DNA of 64,000 nt from Oopsacas minuta (Eukaryota; Porifera; Hexactinellida; Lyssacinosida; Leucopsacidae): the NCBI GenBank assembly GCA_024704765.1, contig JAKMXF010000188.1, positions 186,001-250,000 of the forward strand. The letters are read 5' to 3'. The first letter of the stretch is position 1. Every line of letters begins with the position of its first letter. Below are positions 1 through 11,456 of this stretch, piece after piece. The notes under the pieces were generated by a model that was not told the origin of the DNA, did not search any database, and worked only from the letters and a program-made list of their open reading frames with translations. The position numbers and the translations under genes are program-made.

Positions 1-60
1 GTTTAACGAATGCCTACATATATACGTAGTTTGTTTAACGAATGCCTATATATACGTAGT
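1..60. repeat. Two-copy direct repeat of about 30 bp
   Basis: A unit beginning gtttaacgaatgcct and ending tacgtagt occurs twice, at 1-30 and 33-60, with a small internal length difference. It lies just upstream of the collagen galactosyltransferase ORF and may continue left of the window. No function is visible. Confidence 0.7.
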
Positions 61-114
61 TTCTCATTAACATGTTAGTAAATTGTAGTATTATTTCAAT
101 TTTAGTTGTTATTC

Positions 115-1851
115 ATGGATTACAAACGTGTTTTCTTTGCTATAATGAGATATCTCCTGCTACTTTTAACATTCAACCTATTACTCAGGACATATAGTCT
201 GTCTGATGAGCAGATACACAGACTTGAGGCAGGTAACCATACTATGCAACAAGTCAACAGGACTATACTTATTGCAGTGTTAGCCAGGAATGTAGAACAC
301 TTGTTACCGACATTTTTCGGGTATCTAGAGAGACAGGATTACGCTAAAGATCGTATATCCTTCTGGATATACTCAGACCACAACATAGACGCTACTGGGG
401 AAGTACTGAAGGAATGGGCCCTGGGAGCCAGTAGGGAGTATCACAGTATTCAGTTGACTGTATCAGATGAATGGAACATTACTGATCAAACTAATCCCTG
501 GGAATGGACCGAGCAGAGGATGATACATGTCTCCACTCTCCGTCAATCTGCTCTAGACTATGCCCTGTCCTCTTGGGCAGATTATATCTTATTTCTAGAC
601 ACAGACGTGTTCTTATGCAATCCACACACCATCTCCGATCTGGTAGAGGCTAGGGTTAGAGGAATAGCTCCCTTCATGACTGTAGGCTTTGAGAAACTAT
701 TCAGTAACTTCTGGGGTTCTCTCTCTGATAAAGGCTACTACAAACGAAGTGAAAACTATGTAGATATTCTAATGCGGGACAATATCGGTAGGTTTCGTGT
801 TCCTATCATCCATTCATCAGTGCTCCTGGACCTCAGAGACACGCGTACAAGGAAGCTACGCTACTGGCCTCCTCCTCCCCATTTCCATGAGTTCTATTCA
901 CGAATAGAGGATACACTGATTATGCTGGTGTGTGCAGCTCAGCAGGGTGTAGACTTATACGTCACTAATAATAGGATATATGGTCATATGATAATCCCTA
1001 TAGAATACTACACTCTCAAACATGCCAGAGATTACTTCCTAGACTTTAGTATTGAGAATCTAGTAGATTATCCTCCTATCCCATACAGTACTCATATCAA
1101 ATCTGCTCCTGCTACCTCTCCAGACACTCTTGGTGTAGATAAGATATTCGTGATTAATCTGGAGAGACGGCCGGAGAGGAGAGAGAGAATGAAAGCTGCT
1201 CTGAAGTTGTTGAATATAGATTACGAGTTGTTCTCAGCTTTAGACGGGAGGCAGTTAAATGAGAGCTATTTGGAGGAACTTCAAGTCAATATGTTACCTG
1301 GCTGGAGAGACCCCTGGGGATCTCGACCCATCACCTACGGAGAGATAGGCTGCTTCCTGAGTCACTACTTCATCTGGGAAAGAGTAGTGAAAGAAGAGAT
1401 AAGTACTGTAATCGTGCTAGAAGATGACATCCGATTCAGTAGCGGATTCAGGAATAGGTTCTCTGAACTGATGAGTGAGGTTAAGAGTTTGTCTCTGGAC
1501 TGGGACCTCATTTATTTAGGCCGCAAACGGTTAGTCAAGGGTGAGCCCTTTGTGACAGGTAGCCGTCATCTGGTTCACCCTGACTACACCTATTGGACGG
1601 TGGGATACATGATATCAATTAGAGGAGCTAAGAAACTATTAGCTCAGGAACCATTGAGAAATATAATGGCTGTTGATGAGTATCTACCCATTATGTTTGA
1701 TAAACATCCACGAAAAGATTGGTCCCAGAAGTTCCATCCTCGTGATTTGAAGGTGTACTCTGTTGAGCCTCTAGTATTGGAGCCTACACACTTCGTAGGA
1801 GATAAGTATTACTTTACTGATACTGAACCCTACCAAACTCCAGAATCATAA
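115..1851 (+). CDS. COLGALT1: Procollagen galactosyltransferase (COLGALT / glycosyltransferase family 25)
   Basis: Predicted 578-aa enzyme that adds galactose to hydroxylysine of collagen in the endoplasmic reticulum. Residues 8-26 form a hydrophobic N-terminal signal or anchor. The N-terminal glycosyltransferase module carries a DTD metal-binding motif at about 162-164. The second, GT25-type module starts near residue 344 with IFVINLERRPERR and has the LEDD motif near 435-438. The start is the ATG at 115; the codon nine bases upstream in the same frame is TTG. Length matches the family (about 600 aa). The protein ends YQTPES, so the RDEL-type ER-retrieval tail usual in vertebrate members is absent. 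It is one uninterrupted exon, although an upstream non-coding or short exon cannot be excluded. Family identity is sure; orthology to COLGALT1 rather than COLGALT2 or CERCAM is not resolved. Confidence 0.93.
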   Translation: MDYKRVFFAIMRYLLLLLTFNLLLRTYSLSDEQIHRLEAGNHTMQQVNRTILIAVLARNVEHLLPTFFGYLERQDYAKDRISFWIYSDHNIDATGEVLKEWALGASREYHSIQLTVSDEWNITDQTNPWEWTEQRMIHVSTLRQSALDYALSSWADYILFLDTDVFLCNPHTISDLVEARVRGIAPFMTVGFEKLFSNFWGSLSDKGYYKRSENYVDILMRDNIGRFRVPIIHSSVLLDLRDTRTRKLRYWPPPPHFHEFYSRIEDTLIMLVCAAQQGVDLYVTNNRIYGHMIIPIEYYTLKHARDYFLDFSIENLVDYPPIPYSTHIKSAPATSPDTLGVDKIFVINLERRPERRERMKAALKLLNIDYELFSALDGRQLNESYLEELQVNMLPGWRDPWGSRPITYGEIGCFLSHYFIWERVVKEEISTVIVLEDDIRFSSGFRNRFSELMSEVKSLSLDWDLIYLGRKRLVKGEPFVTGSRHLVHPDYTYWTVGYMISIRGAKKLLAQEPLRNIMAVDEYLPIMFDKHPRKDWSQKFHPRDLKVYSVEPLVLEPTHFVGDKYYFTDTEPYQTPES

Positions 1852-4800
1852 AGCCCGAAATAATTTGTGTTAATCGTGTATATTATAACTGGATTGTTTA
1901 ATTTGTTATATGTGAGTAATTTTGTTGAGCGATTTAATATTTTTGAATTTCATCAGTGATGAGCATAGGATATGTTGTATTTTACTTTTCTTCAAATATT
2001 CATTTTAGGCTTCATTACTTTATTGTTTATAAGAGTGTTTTACGGTGCTAGGACACCTTGCCGAAAGGATATTTTTCCGAAAGACATTTTGCCGGAAAGA
2101 CGAACTAAACTAATTTGAAAATACACTTCTGAAATATTTAAATTATACTCAAGTTTTTTCGAGTTCTCATAAGGGCGAACATAAATACCCAAATACAACA
2201 ATTAGCGCTTGTTTATTAACTAAATCGATAAAGAACCTTCTAGCACAGGGAATAACGGTTCAAAATTACCTTCGTAACAAACAAGAGGGGCCAAGAATCA
2301 TTATGTTTTTGCTAGATACTGTAATTACAGGATTCTAATTGGAATAATGAGTGTGAAGTTTGCAGCGAAACAAATCGAACACACTTTAACAAGTCATAAT
2401 TGTGCAACCAATACACGTAGAGAGATGCCATTTTGGAACATATCTATACTCGCCTAAGAGGTTTCTGCCATTAGCGTATCAAGTCTCGTATTCACCATAC
2501 TAAGTTACCGGCTACTATGTTACTTTGAAGAGGAATTTCCCTACAGTATTTGATAATTCATAATTTCATATACGAAATGTGTCTATGTTATTCACTGAAA
2601 CCTGTGTTAGTGAAACTTTCGTAGGTGAACATCTTGAAATAATGAACACTATTCTTTGGTCCCAAATTCATCCTTGGCATTTATTTGAACTCTCACTGAC
2701 AGATTTTAATACACAATTTTAAGCTATTATGTGTCGTGGTGCCCTTAGTACCTGTAGTACATACCCGCCGCTACATCTCAAGCAAATTTCATGCATAGAT
2801 CAATAGAAGACATATACCTGAGATTTGGGCACTATACTTAAGTATTTTGATATTGAGGGTATATGTAAACAAAGCGAGCCGAGAATTTACTGATAACCAA
2901 TTTGAAATAGTAATTGTTATAAATTTTTCTTGTTTTGAGATAATATGTGGGCATAGTGTCCGATTTTCTATTGGGCTCTGCCACTATCATTCATGTAATT
3001 GATTATCCTGTCGATCAGGATGTATCCTCTACCCCCTGGATCTTAATATTCAATATAGGAGTCATGTTCATGTCTCCTTGATCTTTTTTACCATCACAAG
3101 TCTATACGTCTACAAAAGAGAATAGACCCTGTTTGACGAAAAGTAAGAATACCGAACACATTCTGCATACAGTTAGTTTATCTCTAACATGGTTATATGG
3201 GTAGGGTTGGTGAAATGATGTTAAGAACTTACTTTGGCTGTTAACAACTACAATTTTCCAAACAATTAATAGTTTAGAGTTGGAGTCATTTGAGCTTTCA
3301 AATCTAATCTTTTTGCTGTTTACAGCCAATTATTTTGAGCTTCCAACATTCAAACTCAAGGTAAGTTTAAGCTATATATTTCTATAATATTATCCATATT
3401 TTGAAGAATTTAATTCGAATTTAAGTAACACAAATAGGGAGGGAAGTGTTAAGTAAAAATTAGTGACAGCTGTTAACAGCCACAATATTGGATTGGTAGT
3501 TTAACAGCTTTGTTGTGTTCCATCCCTGCAAATATGTAATCCATAATAAGGATTTCCACTAATCCCTGGAAGAACTATTTGCTACTTTACAAAGAGATAG
3601 GAAAATCCACAAATAATTCAATTAGAATATTGAATAGGAATAATTATAGTAAATAATTCGAGAAAATATCCTATTTAATAATCATAGCAAGCTCCATAGA
3701 TTTAGTTCTTTACTTCATTAGAATTATCAGGGGGGAGATTAAATAGCGCAATGAATAGTCCGGAGAAGCATATATTACGCCATATACGTATAGCCTGGCC
3801 GGACCATCTACAGGGCCATATATGGTCCGACAGGACATACTGTCCCTCCACACCTGATATAGCATAACAGTAAAGTGTGAAAATGCATATGCATACGAAT
3901 TCCGAAATACCAAAATATATCTGGTAAATCAGTAATTTTTTTATCAGTTATTGTGTCACTTAGATGTGCAAGTTAAGGTTCAAATGAATATAACAGAAAA
4001 CTTCTAGGAATAACTACAGTTGAAATTGGGTTATTTTGTCGTTTTGGCAGTGCAATCAACTGTTTATTATTGTAGATTAAAGGGTAACTAGATTGGGTTA
4101 CAATGGTTGGTAGAATTATACTGTTAATACGTAGTAGCAAACAAAAGTGTAAAATTGGCATCTCTCTACGTGTATTGGTTGCATATTTATAACGTGTTAA
4201 AGTGTGCTCGATTATACGAAATTACAAAAATTTTGTCAAAATATGCCAAATTATATATTTTGTACTTAATAATTCAGCGAATTATCAAAAAAATGTTCCA
4301 TCTTAAAAACATGTAGAAGGTTAAATAATTATATTTAATTAAAATGTTGAAATGCGAAATGTTCTAAAATCGTTCGTTTCGCATACTAGGTATGTATAAT
4401 TTGCTAGACATTATGCAAATTGCCTAATTGATGTAACACCAATGTGCATATTGCTGTTCATAATTCAGATTGCAGGGTTGATATGATGGTAATATGTATA
4501 TTGCCCAATTTCGCATATTGCCCATTACATCTTTATGATCAACTTATTGTACAAAACCGTTTATTGCTTTTTTCAGCAGCAAATTGTCGCTCAAATTTTT
4601 CTAAGTAAATACCTGCTAGCTCTACCTCCCTATGAATTGTGAGTAATATATCTGAAGCTGCAGACACATTATTGGCTAATTCCAGAAAAATCTCACTCTG
4701 CATCTAGATAAGTATCGCTTCAAAATCACTCAGAGCTACAACTGGCAGGTAGCGTAGTGGGATTTTAGTAGTGAGTCAACTTCGCGACAAATGTCGATTT

Positions 4801-5214
4801 TAAAAGATCAACTACAACATTCCGTACATTACAAAGTAAATAGGATCCATTTTCTAAACCAACATTCGACATAGTCAACATGACAAATATAGAAAACAAT
4901 ATCCTACTCTTAGTACACAAATATTGAAATCTCAAAATACATGTGGGACTCCCTCTCAACGGATAAATAGTGGTAACAACTTATATCCAAATTTACCAAG
5001 GTAAAGTCTGCTATTTTGTGAATAGATTATTTTTTGTAATTCGTATAGAATTAACTATTTATGAACTACTACCCGATGGGGCCGTCGATTTGGATAATTA
5101 TCGAACCTCGAGGCGCAAAGCGACGAGCCGAAGGCTCGTTAATTGAATATTAGTGACATTCAGTGTATACAGGTGATAGGTTGTAATTCTTGATTATATC
5201 TAGCAGGGATTGTA
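1852..5214. other. Intergenic, AT-rich, repeat remnants
   Basis: No convincing gene. At 2040-2105 there is a short tandem of ccgaaag-containing units of about 16 bp. A roughly 60-bp inverted repeat has arms near 2372-2431 and 4152-4212. Near 5075-5145 lies a GC-rich fragment with a GAGCC/GGCTC stem, seen again near 47760-47825. The rest shows nothing I recognise. Confidence 0.5.
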
Positions 5215-6471
5215 ATGGCATCACTCCAACCTATTAGGTTAGTCCCAATGAATTCTAGGGTATAGAGGAAACTAGAAATCTTTACGATTATCATTGCTAA
5301 GAAGAAATCTGAAGTAATTCGATTGAAAGAGGATATGATACAGCTGATTAAAATACAATCAGAAAATGTATTGAGAGAACTGAATACGATTTGGTTGGAG
5401 GTGAATGAATTGATTGAGAGTAAACGCGAAGAAATTCAAAATAAAATTGAAGAAACAAATAAACATAAGGAAGCTATGGATGACATTTTCTTGCATTATA
5501 ATCAAGATTCTACACCAATTAACGAAATATCTGAAAGAATAGAATCTATGAAAAAAGAGATGGATATTGATATCCCATTCGTGAGGTTGAACTGGGAAAT
5601 AGAAGAGTTGAGAGAGAGTATAATTAATATGTGTAGCTGTGAACAACAAATTTTAACTTTGAACAAGATAGACCAACTGAATTAAAATGGAGTTGCTGCA
5701 ATAGAGGAGTAGGAAAATATGAACTAGACAACCCAAGCGGCCTAACAATCAGTCCAGTGGACGGAAGCATATATGTAGCTGATGCAATTGTAGCAGAGTA
5801 CAGGCATTTTCTTCCAGCGGCATCTGGTTTAGATGTATTAAGGATGAAAGAATGGTTTTACCACAGAATATTCTAATTCAGAATAGCAGTTTATATGTTC
5901 AATGTAACTCCTGTATCCTGAAATACGACGAGTTTACCTTGGAGGAAGAAGACTACATATCTTGCCCACTCTCTCTTAGAGGCGTTTGTTCAGATAATAA
6001 TAATAATATCTATGTTGGTATAAGAGATATTTTAGAGTTGATCTCATGGACTCTTGATTTGAAAGATCAAATGCGAATTCCTCTTAGAGCTAATTCTTAA
6101 GAAGATAATAGTACCTCTATTAGAGATATAGCTATGGCTGGAGAAGAATTTTATATTCTGCTGTGTAGTAGACAAGTAACTCTGCAAGAATTCTAGAAAG
6201 ATGGCTTTCGAACCAGATTTGTTATTTTTCTGCTTTATTAACATCAGTCTATTATTTTTGTCTAGACCAGCACTTCAATATAATTGTATCAGATGGAGAA
6301 AGCAATATAATTAACATATTCTCTAATGAAGGGAAACTGTTAATTCAATATGATCAGATATCAATAGGAACCTTAACTAACCTCCATGGTATAGCAGTTG
6401 ATGACATGGGTTCTATCATTACGGTGGATGATAAAGATGAAAATAAGTTGCAAGTATACTCTTTTGCTTGA
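5215..6471 (+). pseudogene. Coiled-coil plus NHL-repeat gene, broken copy
   Basis: Frames can be followed from an ATG at 5215 to a TGA at 6469-6471. They give an N-terminal coiled coil (KEDMIQLIKIQSENVLRELN onward, 5323-5640) and then NHL-like beta-propeller blades such as LDNPSGLTISPVDGSIYVAD (about 5728) and LHGIAVDDMGSIITVDD (about 6390). The reading frame is interrupted by a TAG near 5266, a -1 shift near 5655, another -1 shift near 5845, a TAA near 6098 and a further break near 6195-6260. Proteins of this kind resemble the B-box/coiled-coil and NHL parts of TRIM2/3/71-like proteins, but no RING or B-box is seen here. It is probably a decaying gene; a sequence-error explanation is discussed in the findings. 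It is related to the locus at 15722-16941. Confidence 0.7.
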
Positions 6472-9400
6472 GACTAATATTCTATTTATATTCAACTACG
6501 TACGTATTAATATTTATATTATAACACTACCGCGATTTGCTTGCTAGGTCGCTGCGCGACGTGCGGACGTATCCTTGAACTTTAAGCCTTGTTTTAGCAT
6601 AAGTATTAAACAGCTAAATTTGCTTATGGGTCGCCACCCGACGGGATATACACGGCACTACGTGCATCGAGGTTGATTTTTCAACCCTCTGGGTCCTCCA
6701 ATTTCTTCAATCAATTCTGGACATACACATATATACACACATACATACATAGATACAGATTGATTGAGTTTTAATAGTATAATAGCATACTACATAGTCT
6801 AGTTGGATCACGGCTGTATAAGTTACCGAGAATGCCAAGAATAGACTGCTGATTTACTGGAATTTACAGTAAATATCCTTGCAAATATTAGAGTTAGAGT
6901 TAAGCTAGAGGTAGTGGATGAGCATTACTATATGTTTATATCATTAGAAATTTCCAACAGAAACTAAATACACCCTGAAAATGCAATGACACTAGGCTCC
7001 AAGAAATTTGGAATTTTTGCCAGAATTCTGGTGCAAGGCCTAATATAAAAGAAATGCCTTAACTCTCGTTATATTGATCTCAGGTATAACGATAGGCCAT
7101 CTGACGTATATAGAAATATCGAAATATCTAATATGACCTCTATCCACCATATTACACACACTTATATCAATCTCTAGTTTAGTAATACGGACAAACAAAC
7201 AAACAGACATATAACAATAGCTATTTAATAATATAGACTATACTTATCGGTCTTCTATCATATAGGTCATGATATTAGATATAGTAACTACAATCTAAAT
7301 GTTAATTAATCTAATAATTCTTATAAAATACAAACTCACTCATTTCATTTTCTTTTTGAAAATTTTCATCTGAGGGGGAATCTAATTCATCTGACAGTGT
7401 AGTTCTTTCCTTTGATTCCATTGTAGTATTTAGTAGAGTATTTTATCTGTGAAAAGTCTATTTATAATATTATGAATTTTGGGAATCGATGGAGAGTTGT
7501 GCGGAAAATGGTCGCGGGGAAATTATTCTCAGGCTCGGTTGTATTGGGGATTTGCCCTGCATTAGTGACTATAGCTACTTGGATATAGTCCCAGGTGATT
7601 ATGAAGCACTCCTGGGTTGGTTGGTGTAGATCTATCCTGGTCCCTGGATTAGTGTTTCCTGCATGAATATTCACGCGACCAACTTTCCGCCCTTTTTTTC
7701 GAGGGTTAGGAATGATCTAGTATTTCGTTTCACTAGAATCTGGAATAATTTGCAACGTTAACATTCCATAATTACTTGTCCAAATTCAATTGAACATTTG
7801 CAGTTTTACGCTAAGTTGAACCGACCATGTGTGGTTTCTATCAGGTAATATAGCTACATATATAAAACAAAGTGTGTGTGTGTGTCGATTCGAACCAAGT
7901 TTTGTGTGTCGACTAAGTTGTACTCAACCTTTCCAAATAAGAAATATTTTTCGAATCGAACCATTTTTGGACATGTTAATTTTTCACACCTCGCCCATAT
8001 AAATCAATGCAATTTTGGAGGAATCTGATTGGTCAGCGTTGGCGAATCAGATTCCTTCCTTCGTATAATAAGAAAAAGTCTGGGAATTTGGTTCAATCAG
8101 ATTCTACCAATTACAATAGTTACTATTCACAGTTTATTGATCCCGTGGAGTAATGCGGAGAAAGTGATACCCAACTTCTCCCAAAGAAGGACCATTTTAC
8201 GAGACAAACCATTTTCCTAGAAAACTTTTTCACATATACCTTTCGTGCATAATTTCTTACTAAAGTTATGACATTACGATAACGGACTTTGCTATGCATT
8301 ACATGAAGTTAAATTTACAACACATCACATCACATTTATGTACTCTCCGTATATTAACAACATACAATAGTATGGTATGGATTATACGCTCTAAAAAACT
8401 GTTAAGGAACATAGTTACAGAACTAAAAAGTGATTGGCCGAAAATATGCAATGCTACAGTTCACTGAGAGCTATTACATACGGACGTGAGCGTTCGCAAT
8501 CTTCAAAAGACAATCGTGAGGGTCGAAGGCCCGCAAAAGCATTCCGCAGGAACTAGCAGAAATCCGCCCAGAGGGCGGCGTTGCAGCTAGTAATGTATAA
8601 AAGAGAATTCTATCTAATTTCTCTTACAGTAAGCCCTCGCTAAATTATAACAGCCCTGTACGAATACCACTCACAGAAATATTTGTTCGGATTAGCGAAA
8701 TACATTGAATCAACACTAGTAGATGGATATGGACATATAAGCATTTCACAAATGATGTACAACCGTAGTGTTGCAGATTGCTACAAAATTATAAATCAGG
8801 GCAGACTAGACCAGATCGGATCGGACTGACAGACCAGGGACGGACCGACCAAGGACCGAATGGGCTGATAATATGACCTATTCGTATTACTTATATTCAT
8901 ATTAACCGTCTTCTTAAAACGAGATGCGCTGTACTTATAATTGAATATCCAGTAGAAAACAAAACAAATTCAGTCGAGTTGAATATATTATCCCAAATAT
9001 AACAATATATATTTGATGCCGCTACTAGTGATGTATCGGTCTGTTCGATCCCGTTAAGACCACGGTCCAATCCGGACCGCTGCATCTCTATGTATAGGCG
9101 GTGATAAGTTTCCTAACATGAATAATAATAAAATCTCAAATCATCTCCTGTGCTGACGTACTAAAAAATCCATTTATAGCTGTTAAGAGCAGATCTCTAC
9201 GTATATTTTGATATTTCAACTATTTGTTTACTTTATATTCGGGAAACAACAATAAATTTACATATGAATACGTACTTGAAAATACGCAATTCGGATTCAG
9301 CGTACTTAATTACCCCTATTTGTCTGTTGAGCCCATGATAATATGTTGAACCTAATCTCTAGTATTCTTTAGAATTTGCATAATAGAAATGTATTGTAAT

Positions 9401-11456
9401 ATGATTAATCATCTAAAAGGTGTGGTAATATACACAATGGAAAGTTTCAAATGTCAGGTGTACAACTAGACATGCCAAATTTCGAGTCTTAATCTCCAAA
9501 GGTGTGAACAGGAGAGCGAACACATATATACATACCTACCGACTAAGAACGTCAACCATTTTAGAACTGTGCCACTATACCATAGCATAGTCGGCACAGT
9601 AAAAAGGTATATATAATATTCTGCTTTAATTCATATACTGTAGTCCTTTATCTACATTTTAAAACATTTCCAAAAAAGATATTATTTCAATGCTCTTTGT
9701 GGATTCGCGAGGGTCTACAATACTGAATTTGAAAATATTCAAAAATATTATATTTATACTATTTAACAATTTTGTTATGTATCATTTAAATTTATATACC
9801 ACAGAGCTGTGATACAATCAGGTGGGCTGGATATGGATGGATTATGGTTATCATAGATTTCTGTTGGATTTGGATTTACCGAAGTCCGAAGTAATCCATC
9901 AGTTCCATGGGATTTATGGATTTCATGGCTTTACATGGATTTGGTTTTGATATCCGTATTACGTATGGATTTGGTTTATTTGAGTGACAATTATAAAATT
10001 TTACAATACAATGTAGTCGATGACGAGACAGGGAGGTTGGGTGTATTCAATATATATAAACTAAACAACAAACCTTAACAAAATGTTATTCACCTGCTAA
10101 CTGAAATTTTACTTGAGTCAATGCATTCCTATATTTATACATACGCACTACTTACATACAATAGATTCTCATTTTTTTATTGATAAAGAATGAATTGTAT
10201 GAGAGTTGCTAATGATTCCCTAAACATCACATCTTCTGCCCTCAACTTCATACTCTTTAAATAGAGTCATTCATTACGTTATTTTTGCTCGCATTGCATT
10301 CATTCATCAGGAAACGTATTTAGTCAATTTTATTGTATACCTGCACACCTGAAATAACATGTGCCTACCATAATATTACATATGTATTACAGTTTGTCCC
10401 ACAATAAATTTGTCGTCTTTACATTGCTAAGGATTCTTCATTTCATGACTCATTTGTTACGGGTAGATGTAAATTAAATATTTTTAGAAGATTGTTTTGT
10501 GAAAAGTTGCAATCATAACCACTTTTTACGTGTTAACGTAGATTCAACTATAAATGTGTCATTTTAAATCAGCAAATGGAAAATTACACAAGCAGAGGGG
10601 TAGCTAGGGTTGCATGGTGGAGCGAGTGGGTGAACACTTTGTGTTCGCGCTTGGGCCTTCGACCCTCGGGTGGGAACAGAACCCTTGATTTTCATAATAT
10701 GTGCAACAACAAATATTCATCACATGTTATTTACAATATCGTATCCGAAATTTGCGTCCCGATTACCCTATTATTTCCGTTAGATCAATGTTTTTTGAGA
10801 ATATTTTAAAGTTGTTACTTTAAGTGTGTAAAGAACAACAATAATTTACTCTGTAGCGTTATGCAACGTCTGAAAGGCCTATATATTGCTCTTTCCAAGG
10901 GGTAACAAATTCTAGGGAGGCCCCCAAATTTTACACAGTGTGTGGAGACAAATGAGGGGGGCCCCAGACATGGTGGGACCCAATAAGATTATACAAATTT
11001 TAAATTTAGGGGAGCCACCCCCCTTCAATTTGAGAGCCCCTCCAGACATCTTATCACAATTGGATAGCCCCGCCAAACGGACCCCTACACCCCTGTACCT
11101 AATCATATTCATTGTACACAACTATACACTTATAATGTCTCTTTTCACATTACTCATACTCATCAATATTCGAATCCATCAATTCTTACTTATAATTACC
11201 GGATGGGATGAACAAATGTACAGACAGACAGAAAATAAGCGATATTTAATAATATACACATTATCCATATCTCGGCTTATGATAATACATAGATGCCTAC
11301 GATAAAAGTAATATACTAGAATTCTATTAGAATTTGGGGAAATATATGTCACAATGCCGGTGGAACCTGCCAGTAGCAGGTCAATTAAATGCTGACGACT
11401 CTTATTTTGCTTCCGCTGCTCCTATGTTACAAATTTTCTAATAATAAATCTAGTGA
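6472..11456. other. Long intergenic region with repeat fragments
   Basis: No gene supported. Visible pieces: a repeat at 6526-6780 shared in part with 18540-18640 (gcttgctaggtcgctg) and with 20235-20340 (ttttaatagtata end); an inverted Helitron-like terminus near 7195-7250; GGACCGA-rich sequence at 8800-8860; a pogo-like terminus starting CAGTAAGCCCTCGC near 8628; a recurrent core repeat at 9228-9320; and irregular tandem atggattt units at 9830-9970. The small ORFs here, including those around 10576-11305, show no domain or coding character I can defend. Confidence 0.5.

Noticed and set aside
10590-10690. A tRNA-like stretch (gtggagcgagtgggtgaaca)
   Set aside because: I could not form a full cloverleaf with A and B boxes and a paired acceptor stem.
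10940-11305. 121-aa plus-strand ORF and overlapping minus-strand ORF
   Set aside because: Biased composition, no domain, and both strands open over the same short stretch; treated as chance.
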